A stretch of 64,000 nucleotides of DNA from Aquamicrobium zhengzhouense (GTDB lineage Bacteria; Pseudomonadota; Alphaproteobacteria; Rhizobiales; Rhizobiaceae). The stretch is from assembly GCF_016124105.1 (NCBI RefSeq), contig NZ_JADGMQ010000015.1, positions 29,116 to 93,115 of the forward strand, in the 5' to 3' direction. Positions 58,502 through 64,000 of this stretch are shown here, one piece after another. The notes beneath the pieces are model-generated. The model saw only the letters and a list, made by a program, of their open reading frames with translations. It had not been told where the DNA came from and made no database searches. Every line of letters begins with the position of its first letter. Positions within the stretch are counted from its first letter, which is position 1. The position numbers were made by a program, and so were the translations under genes.

Positions 58502-58715
58502 CTGCGCGCCCCGAATTCCCTATCGTCACGACGTTGAACGCGACTCTAAACGGAATTGTGACGAAATTGAAAGGACGTGACGCGCGATAAACTTATGACA
58601 GAGTCCGCAATCCGGGTGGCCGTCCCTCTATGTGCGGCCAATGATTGCAACTCATGTCGAGGGAAAGAGACATTGGGGCCGCCCCTTGAGGCCAGCCCCT
58701 TCGCTCTGGATGACG

Positions 58716-59540
58716 TCACTGCCAGAAAGCAGGCAACGTTTCTTCGAGGCGGGGACCGACACGCAGCGGCGCGATGCGCTCGCAAAGGCCTGTACGGTCT
58801 GAGATATCGACACCAACTCCACAAATGGTCGCCGGCCCGCTTGCGGCCTCAAAGCGGCCCTTTGGGACCTTGGAGAGGAAGCGGTTCAACGGCTCCTCTT
58901 TCTCCATCCCGAGCGAAGAATCATAATCTCCGCACATTCCGGCATCCGACATGTACCCGGTACCACCGTTCAAGATCTGGTGGTCGGCAGTCGGCTGATG
59001 CGTGTGGGTTCCAACGACGAGGCTTGCGCGGCCATCAACAAAGTGCCCCATGCACATCTTTTCGGACGTTGCTTCAGCGTGGAAGTCGATGACCACAGCG
59101 TCAGCGACTTCGCCTAACGGGCACGCTTCAAGCTCACGCTCTGCGGCCTGGAACGGATCGTCAAGCTCCGGGTGCATGAAGACGCGGCCCATGATGTTGG
59201 TGACGAACACCCGCGCGCCATTGCGGGCCTCGAACAGGCCGGTGCCACGGCCAGGCGTTCCGATCGGGAAATTGGCCGGTCGAATGAAACGATGCTCGCG
59301 GGGGGCAAAGCTCAGTGCCTCCCGCTGGTCCCAGACGTGATTGCCCGTGGTGACCACATCAGCGCCCGCCGCAATCGTCGAATGAAATATCTCTTCGGTT
59401 ATTCCAAAACCGCCCGCAGCGTTCTCGCCATTGACGATAACGAAGTCGAGCCGGAAATCCGAAATCAGGCCAGGGAGTTTTTCCCAAACCGCCGTGCGGC
59501 CGGCACGTCCGACCATATCGCCAAGAAATAAGAGCCTCAT
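58716..59540 (-). CDS. YmdB-like metallophosphoesterase (TIGR00282 family)
   Basis: 274 residues. Two-metal phosphoesterase motifs: FLGDMVGRAGR, VNGENAAGGFG, TTGNHVWDQRE, and VVGTHTHQPTADHQIL. B. subtilis YmdB is a 2',3'-cyclic nucleotide phosphodiesterase linked to motility and biofilm control. It follows 5-FCL by 8 bases, a pairing kept in rhizobia. Confidence 0.92.
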   Translation of the reverse strand: MRLLFLGDMVGRAGRTAVWEKLPGLISDFRLDFVIVNGENAAGGFGITEEIFHSTIAAGADVVTTGNHVWDQREALSFAPREHRFIRPANFPIGTPGRGTGLFEARNGARVFVTNIMGRVFMHPELDDPFQAAERELEACPLGEVADAVVIDFHAEATSEKMCMGHFVDGRASLVVGTHTHQPTADHQILNGGTGYMSDAGMCGDYDSSLGMEKEEPLNRFLSKVPKGRFEAASGPATICGVGVDISDRTGLCERIAPLRVGPRLEETLPAFWQ

Positions 59541-59548
59541 GGCGCTTT

Positions 59549-60130
59549 CTATAAAGACAGCGGGAAGCGACGCAAGCCGCTTTCCGAAAGCAGATGGTGC
59601 AGGCGCACATCATGATCTTCAGCAGGAACGTCAGGCACCAGCTGGCAATCGAACGCGATGCCTATCAAGCGCGGGTGCAGATTGCGTGCGTGAAGCTTGC
59701 TGATCGCGCGATCATAAAAGCCCGCGCCGTAGCCAATTCGATCGCCAAGATGGTCGAAGGCTGCAAGCGGGACCAGCATCACTGCCGGATCAAGCTCCTC
59801 TGCAGATTCGTGGGGCCCGTAGGTGCCAAACCCCATGTCGATCATCTCCGCGCCGCGCCACAATTCGCGAAAAACGATCGTGGTCTTGTTGATGATGGCG
59901 GGCAGGCAGAGGCGCGCGCCGCGATCCATCAATGCATACATTAGCGGTCTGATGTCGACCTCGGAGCGGATTGGCCAGAAGCCGGAAACAATCGTGCCAG
60001 GCGTTATATCCAAGCTGTCGGCGAGAGCCGCCATGTCGAACGATCTTTCGATCCGCCATTGCGGTGACAGGGCATCTCGTCTGGCAAGCGCTTCGAGGCG
60101 CAGCTGCTTCTTGAGTTCTCTGGAATTCAT
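59549..60130 (-). CDS. 5-formyltetrahydrofolate cyclo-ligase
   Basis: 193 residues. Converts 5-formyl-THF to 5,10-methenyl-THF with ATP. Motifs include the N-terminal basic LRLEALARRDAL, FWPIRSEVDIRPL and the signature RIGYGAGFYDRAI. In many bacteria a 6S RNA gene adjoins it; in this window the 6S candidate lies elsewhere, at 4.6 kb. Confidence 0.93.
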   Translation of the reverse strand: MNSRELKKQLRLEALARRDALSPQWRIERSFDMAALADSLDITPGTIVSGFWPIRSEVDIRPLMYALMDRGARLCLPAIINKTTIVFRELWRGAEMIDMGFGTYGPHESAEELDPAVMLVPLAAFDHLGDRIGYGAGFYDRAISKLHARNLHPRLIGIAFDCQLVPDVPAEDHDVRLHHLLSESGLRRFPLSL

Positions 60131-60261
60131 TTATCGTTCCTGTGGGAGCCTTCACTTGCAGTGAAGCGGGTAGGCTGAGCATCAGCGGAATTGAGGGAGA
60201 CAGCCAAAGGAGGCTCGTGATCAGACGGGCGGTCCAAATCTGCGCGCAGAAAATGTAGATG

Positions 60262-60759
60262 TCACGTGACGCCGAAGGCCGGATGAAACTGCACCTCTCC
60301 ATGTGGCTGCGCACCGCTGAAGGTGATGTACTGCAGGTACCCTTCAGGCAAGTCGCGATAGGTGAGGGCGGAGTTGGTCTTGAAGCCCAGGCGGCGGTAA
60401 TAGGCCGGGTCACCGATCAGGACACAGCCAAAAGCGCCTTGCTTTTCGATAAGGGAGAGACCTTTTCGGATCAACGCACCGCCGATCCCCATGCGCTGAA
60501 GTGCAGGCGCGACCGAAACCGGGCCAAGCGCGAACCAGCCGTCGGTTACAGATTCGATGGTCACTGGCGAAAAGGCAATGTGGCCAACCACGGCGTCCGC
60601 CTCTTCGGCCACCAGCGACATCGAAAGCGCGCCAGCTTGCCGAAGCGCGGCGATGATTCGCGCTTCGGTGTTGTTGCTGTGAGGATGACCCGCAAATGCT
60701 GCTTCGGTGATCGTCGTGATCGGGCCAATGTCAGCTTCTGTTTCTTCGCGGATGATCAT
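60262..60759 (-). CDS. GNAT-family N-acetyltransferase
   Basis: 166 residues from ATG 60759 (GGGAG upstream). Acetyl-CoA-binding motif A is VAPALQRMGIGGALIRKGL, then LIGDPAYYRRLGF, which marks the YhbS-like subgroup. Substrate unknown. It precedes 5-FCL by 131 bases. Confidence 0.88.
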   Translation of the reverse strand: MIIREETEADIGPITTITEAAFAGHPHSNNTEARIIAALRQAGALSMSLVAEEADAVVGHIAFSPVTIESVTDGWFALGPVSVAPALQRMGIGGALIRKGLSLIEKQGAFGCVLIGDPAYYRRLGFKTNSALTYRDLPEGYLQYITFSGAQPHGEVQFHPAFGVT

Positions 60760-60856
60760 GCGCTTCTCCCGTAAACCAGATGCCGCGTTGACGAATTTCC
60801 CTTGATCCCGCAAGCATGCCACAAACGGGCCATCAAGTGGCTAAAGGGCTGCGACC

Positions 60857-61198
60857 GTGTCGAGTTTAACGATTTACGCGATTTATGTTGGCGCGGCTCT
60901 TGCCGAAATTGCCGGCTGTTTCGCATTTTGGGCCTGGTTCAGAAGCGGGCAGTCGGCCCTGTGGCTGGTTCCCGGCCTCATCTTGCTCGCACTCTTTGCC
61001 TGGCTGCTGACGCTGGCTCCCAGCGAGCATGCCGGTCGGGCCTATGCCGCCTATGGTGGCGTCTATATCACCACATCCTTGCTGTGGCTGTGGCTGGCTG
61101 AGGGACAAAGACCGGACGGTTGGGATCTTGCAGGCGGAGCGCTCGCACTCCTGGCGGCAGGCATTATCCTCTTCGGTCCGCGCTCCGGCGCTACTTGA
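60857..61198 (+). CDS. YnfA-family (UPF0060) membrane protein
   Basis: 113 residues, four membrane helices: [20 protein letters not shown], then [19 protein letters not shown], the conserved [20 protein letters not shown], and [17 protein letters not shown]. Distantly like small multidrug efflux proteins. It begins with GTG at 60857, with AAAGGG 8 bases upstream. Followed by a bidirectional terminator. Confidence 0.88.
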   Translation: MSSLTIYAIYVGAALAEIAGCFAFWAWFRSGQSALWLVPGLILLALFAWLLTLAPSEHAGRAYAAYGGVYITTSLLWLWLAEGQRPDGWDLAGGALALLAAGIILFGPRSGAT

Positions 61199-61239
61199 TT
61201 GGCTGATATCTCCAGGCGGCAACGACGGCGAACACACAA

Positions 61240-61340
61240 AATAAAAACCCGCTGCGGGGGAGCAGCGGGTTTTGCGCGGGTGCAGCCGGGGAGGGGCGGC
61301 TGCAGGGTCAGCACTTGGGAGGAGGAAAATGCTGATGAGG
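61240..61340 (-). ncRNA. Anti-SD-loop small RNA, unit A (alpha-r14/NfeR1-like)
   Basis: About 100 nt on the - strand. Stem-loop 1: TCAGCA/TGCTGA (61308-61335) with CCTCCTCCC in its loop (61317-61325). Stem-loop 2: TGCAGCC/GGCTGCA (61281-61304) with loop GCCCCTCCCC. Stem-loop 3: the strong terminator at 61244-61273. A possible promoter precedes it (CTTGAA, 16 bases, TACCAG at 61346-61351). This is the build of the alpha-r14 'cuckoo' sRNAs, which pair with Shine-Dalgarno sequences of target mRNAs. Confidence 0.7.
61244..61273. terminator. Bidirectional intrinsic terminator
   Basis: AAAACCCGCTGC pairs with GCAGCGGGTTTT around a 6-base loop; the - strand continues TATTTT. It ends ynfA rightward and sRNA unit A leftward. 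Confidence 0.9.
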
Positions 61341-61408
61341 CAAATCTGGTAGGCTGAAACAGCATATTCAAGCAGGAGGACCATTTGGTCGCAGCTGGCT
61401 ACCAAACG

Positions 61409-61729
61409 CTAGTTCCGTGGCCCCCTTGCCGACAGCAGAACTGCGGCTGCCAGCGTCAGCGCGGCCAGACCAACAATCGCTGCCGAGCGCCTTGGGTTCT
61501 CCCTGATCGTGTCTTCGACCATGTGAGCGCGGCGACGGAGCATGGGAAGCGTCGCGGCCGCCTTGTCCATCAGATCGTTGCCAAAATCGTAGGTTAGTTC
61601 GCCGGTATCGCGCAAGGTCTGTGCACCGTGCTTCGACAACGTGGCGCCAAGGCGCGCCACATCGCGTCGCAGCGCAGCAATTTCGTCTTGAACATCACCA
61701 GGGATGTGACCGTGGGAGAAAAATGCCAT
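61409..61729 (-). CDS. YqjD/ElaB-like membrane-anchored protein
   Basis: 106 residues from ATG 61729 (GGAG 6 bases upstream). Helical N-terminal region (DVQDEIAALRRDVARLGATL), then IRENPRRSAAIVGLAALTLA leading into a single C-terminal membrane helix with an RG-rich end. This order (amphipathic helices, ENP, C-terminal helix) is that of YqjD/ElaB proteins, which tether ribosomes to the inner membrane in E. coli. It lies inside the sRNA cluster. Homology is inferred from layout only. Confidence 0.65.
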   Translation of the reverse strand: MAFFSHGHIPGDVQDEIAALRRDVARLGATLSKHGAQTLRDTGELTYDFGNDLMDKAAATLPMLRRRAHMVEDTIRENPRRSAAIVGLAALTLAAAVLLSARGPRN

Positions 61730-61816
61730 AGGAGGCTCCGTCTTCGTGGGTACTCGCTGGCCGAGGAACGAAGCAGGCCGACCTTGGTTCCAATTCACAC
61801 AAACACGGGCCGAATG

Positions 61817-61844
61817 AAAAAAGGTCGGGAAAATCCCCGACCTT
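61817..61844 (-). terminator. Intrinsic terminator of the middle sRNA unit
   Basis: AAGGTCGGG pairs with CCCGACCTT; the - strand continues with TTTTTT including the stem end. Confidence 0.85.
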
Positions 61845-61927
61845 CTAATGGACCGGTCAAATTGCCGGTCTTCAGCGCCTCGACGCCCTGCCAGTACATC
61901 CGTGGTCAGGTCGGAAGCGATGATATG
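61817..61927 (-). ncRNA. Small RNA candidate, middle unit, family unknown
   Basis: A free-standing leftward transcription unit: -10 CTATAT (61934-61939) with a -35-like CTTCAT 16 bases before it, hairpin GACCGG/CCGGTC (61851-61870) and a good terminator. The 34-codon frame inside (MYWQGVEALKTGNLTGP...) runs through the terminator stem and lacks a ribosome site, so I favour an RNA. No anti-SD loop. Confidence 0.5.
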
Positions 61928-61987
61928 GAATGTATATAGGTATGGTTAAGGATTTATGAAGGTCGCGGAATTTCTTCAACGCGCGTC

Positions 61988-62111
61988 ACTCCGGAAACGA
62001 TAAAGCCCGCCGAGGGAGGAGGTTCGGCGGGCTTAATCTGAAATGCAGCGTGGGAGGAGGTTCGCTGCATTCGTCATCAACGTTCTTGGGAGGAGGAGGA
62101 GGAACGTTGAT
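61988..62111 (-). ncRNA. Anti-SD-loop small RNA, unit B (alpha-r14/NfeR1-like)
   Basis: About 120 nt on the - strand with three stem-loops, every one with CCTCCTCCC in the loop: ATCAACGTTC/GAACGTTGAT (62076-62111), AATGCAGCG/CGCTGCATT (62042-62071), and AAGCCCGCCGA/TCGGCGGGCTT (62003-62034), which is also the terminator, with TTTATCGTTT after it. The match to the NfeR1/Smr14 layout of Sinorhizobium, as I remember it, is close. Confidence 0.78.
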
Positions 62112-62117
62112 AAGCCG

Positions 62118-62146
62118 TATGTAGGTCAGGACTTCTGATTGTGCAA
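62118..62146 (-). promoter_or_regulatory. Promoter of sRNA unit B
   Basis: -35 TTGCAC and -10 TACATA with exactly 17 bases between, on the - strand; the predicted start (about 62111) coincides with the base of stem-loop 1. Confidence 0.7.
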
Positions 62147-62189
62147 TGCAACATTAGTCATGAGAGACCTGCGTCAGGCGCATGGCTTC

Positions 62190-62537
62190 CTAGCGGCAAT
62201 CCATGCGAACCCGTCGGCCCACGCCCACGCCCTCGACCTGATGGCAGGATACGGTGGCAGTTCTAGGCTGCACGCTCACCGCACGACGCGCCGGCGGTCT
62301 GCGAACCGAGCGTTCGGGAGCCGAGACAAGGGCGGGTGGAGGCGCCGAGGCGGGGCGCCTCGGAAAGATTTCCTGCGGATCCTGCCGATTTGGCTTCAGC
62401 GCTACGACCGGCACATGACCCACCGACTTCACCTCGGGAACGTATTTCGGCTCGATGCTGCCATCGGAGGTACGGACGCACCCGGTCAGCCCAAAGGCAA
62501 GGATCGTCGCGCAAAACGCTATTGCAGGTCGCTTCAT
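62190..62537 (-). CDS. Small lipoprotein, function unknown
   Basis: 115 residues from ATG 62537 (GGAG upstream). Lipoprotein signal with lipobox FGLTGC, so the mature N-terminus is a lipidated cysteine. The rest is proline- and arginine-rich (FPRRPASAPPPALVSAPERS) with one later cysteine near the end. No domain recognised. It follows the MscS channel gene by 43 bases. Confidence 0.65.
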   Translation of the reverse strand: MKRPAIAFCATILAFGLTGCVRTSDGSIEPKYVPEVKSVGHVPVVALKPNRQDPQEIFPRRPASAPPPALVSAPERSVRRPPARRAVSVQPRTATVSCHQVEGVGVGRRVRMDCR

Positions 62538-62580
62538 TGGGATCTCCAGCCTTCTGTTTACCAGCGCGCACCTTTGAAGA

Positions 62581-63822
62581 CTAGGCAATGCTCAGCTCTG
62601 CCTCGCGTTCCGGCGATCTGACCATTTCCCGGACGTCGCGCCCGCTGGGGTTCTGGAAAACGCGCAGACCAAACTCAGGCAGAATCGCCAGAAGGTGGTC
62701 GAAAATGTCCGACTGGATTCCCTCATATTGGGCCCACACCACCGTGTTGGTGAAACAATAGATTTCGAGCGGCAGGCCCTCGGGCGCAGGCGGGAGTTGT
62801 CGGACCAGAAGCGTCATGTCACTGCGCACGCCCGGATGGCTGCGCAGGTAGTTTTCGACATATGCGCGAAATGTTCCGATGTTGGTGGAGCGGCGGGTGT
62901 TCGCCGGCACTTTCGCCCGCTCGCCCAATTTGGCGTTCCACTCAGCGAGCTCCTCGCGTTTCTTTAAAAGATATGTCTCGAGATGTCCGACGGCGGCAAG
63001 ACGATCCAGGTCCGTGCTGCCGAGGAAGTGGATGCTCTCCTGATCGAGATAGATCGCGCGCTTGATCCGACGCCCACCTGATTCTTGCATTGCGCGCCAG
63101 TTCTTGAAGGGCTCGGTGACCAGCTTGCGGATCGGTACGGTGGTAACCGTCTTGTCGAAGTTCTGCACCTTCACTGTGTGGAGTGCGATCTCGATGACGT
63201 CCCCGTCGGCATTTTGGCCCGGCATCTCGATCCAGTCCCCAACCCGGACCATGTCCGTGGAAGAGATCTGGATGCCGGCGACAAGAGAAAGAAGCGTGTC
63301 CTGGAACACCAGGATCAGCACCGCGGCCATGGCACCAAGACCGGACAGCAAGATCAGGGGCGATCGATCCACCAGGGTCGCGATCATGAGAAGCGCGGCG
63401 ATGACATAGATCGCGATCTTCACCACCTGGACATAGCCCTTGATCGGCTTGAGCCTTGCCTCCGGCCGGCGGTGATAGATGGTGTCGATGACATTGAATG
63501 CGGCACTGATCGCCATTGCGACGGTAAGGATCATGAAGGCGGAGGCAACATTCTTCACGACCACCACGGCAAAGGCCGGCAGGTTTGGAACCAGCATGAT
63601 GCCGTTCGAAACGACCAGGGCCGGCATGATATTGGCAAGGCGCTCTATGACCCCGTGCCGCCGCAGTTCGGGATCGCGTCCCCAAACGGTGTAGCCAAGC
63701 ACCTTGTTGAGCACGCGCACCAGGATCGCCTTGACAACGAAATTGGCGAAGAGGGCGGCCAGAGCGAGCGCCAGGAGCGCAAGCGCCGTGACTAGAACGG
63801 GGGGGAGGTCATAATCCATCAT
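62581..63822 (-). CDS. Mechanosensitive ion channel, MscS family (YbdG-like)
   Basis: 413 residues. About five membrane helices in the first 185 residues, the pore-lining helix with GLGAMAAVLILVFQDTLLSL, then the MscS beta domain (VRVGDWIEMPGQNADGDVIE, HTVKVQNFDKTVTTVPI) and a C-terminal vestibule domain. KNWRAMQESGGRRIKRAIYL is typical of YbdG, a channel that responds to mild osmotic down-shock. It starts with two ATG codons. Confidence 0.9.
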   Translation of the reverse strand: MMDYDLPPVLVTALALLALALAALFANFVVKAILVRVLNKVLGYTVWGRDPELRRHGVIERLANIMPALVVSNGIMLVPNLPAFAVVVVKNVASAFMILTVAMAISAAFNVIDTIYHRRPEARLKPIKGYVQVVKIAIYVIAALLMIATLVDRSPLILLSGLGAMAAVLILVFQDTLLSLVAGIQISSTDMVRVGDWIEMPGQNADGDVIEIALHTVKVQNFDKTVTTVPIRKLVTEPFKNWRAMQESGGRRIKRAIYLDQESIHFLGSTDLDRLAAVGHLETYLLKKREELAEWNAKLGERAKVPANTRRSTNIGTFRAYVENYLRSHPGVRSDMTLLVRQLPPAPEGLPLEIYCFTNTVVWAQYEGIQSDIFDHLLAILPEFGLRVFQNPSGRDVREMVRSPEREAELSIA

Positions 63823-64000
63823 CGTTGGTGCAGAGCCTTCGGTCTGAAAATCTGTCGCTACTATATAGAGGCAGGATCCGACTTATGCCCATGGCGCGGT
63901 TATGGGGCTGGAGTGTGGCTCGCGGGCGGAGGGGCGGGTGTGCCGAGGGATTGGGCAGCTTGTTGTTTTGCCTTTGTGGCGGGCAGAAAGCTGCTTGTCG
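63823..64000 (+). other. Window end; possible start of a rightward gene
   Basis: Upstream region of the MscS gene. On the + strand a -10-like TATATA, AGGCAGGA and ATG at 63885 open a frame (MPMARLWGWSVARGRRGG...) that runs off the window end without a stop. The peptide looks Gly/Arg/Cys-rich and may not be real. Confidence 0.2.

Noticed and set aside
60131..60261. 6S RNA upstream of 5-formyl-THF cyclo-ligase
   Set aside because: The gap is short and lacks the 6S motifs; it only shows small hairpins (CTTCACT/AGTGAAG and TCTGCGCGCAGA). The better candidate is at 4592-4745.

Overview
The window looks like chromosomal DNA of an alphaproteobacterium of the order Hyphomicrobiales (Rhizobiales). 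The evidence is the gene order ruvCAB-ybgC-tolQRAB-pal-cpoB-tilS-ftsH-glmM, the rpoH/purA neighbourhood, an Omp31-type porin pair, RcdA, perfect CtrA boxes (TTAA-N7-TTAAC), a Pho box before pstS, and small RNAs with the rhizobial anti-Shine-Dalgarno loop CCTCCTCCC. Genus cannot be fixed from the sequence. Nearly everything is housekeeping. I see no insertion sequence, integrase, prophage or CRISPR array.

Layout. 1-2 kb: tail of a chemotaxis operon (cheR partial, cheB, cheD). 2-4.5 kb: msrB and a MoxR ATPase/VWA pair. About 4.6-4.75 kb: a 6S RNA candidate. 4.8-14.7 kb: phosphate regulon pstSCAB-phoU-phoB behind a Pho box, preceded by a five-PAS hybrid histidine kinase where one might expect phoR. 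14.9-21.7 kb: tRNA-Glu, rluD, rpoH, a proline-rich membrane protein, purA and a DMT transporter. 21.8-24.7 kb: serine synthesis operon serC-serA, with a leader RNA candidate upstream and an sRNA-like 3' end. 24.8-28.9 kb: two tandem Omp31-like porins, each behind a perfect CtrA box, then an isolated, oversized flagellar hook protein gene behind an AT-rich stretch. 29-42.5 kb: one long leftward cell-envelope/DNA-repair block (ruvCAB to glmM). 42.5-45.9 kb: rcdA with two CtrA boxes and an sRNA candidate upstream, an acyl-CoA synthetase and a TauE/SafE permease.

46-51 kb (rightward): thiE-like, Sel1-repeat protein, efp, suhB-like phosphatase, terC-like, yebC. 51-64 kb: rpmE, an MsbA-like ABC exporter, an M20 amidohydrolase, an M32 carboxypeptidase, a MotA/TolQ-plus-OmpA pair, a YmdB-like phosphodiesterase, 5-formyl-THF cyclo-ligase, a GNAT, YnfA, a YqjD-like anchor protein, a lipoprotein and a MscS channel. 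Within 61.2-62.15 kb, three leftward small-RNA units are packed around the YqjD-like gene. Two show the anti-SD-loop architecture of the alpha-r14/NfeR1 ('cuckoo') family.

The most interesting signals are regulatory rather than protein-coding: the anti-SD-loop sRNA cluster and a related hairpin in the serA 3'UTR; four exact CtrA boxes at the porins and at rcdA; a possible CtrA-linked sRNA next to rcdA; and the hybrid kinase joined to the pst operon. No sequence search was run. Family names rest on motifs and length, and RNA calls on pairing done by eye.
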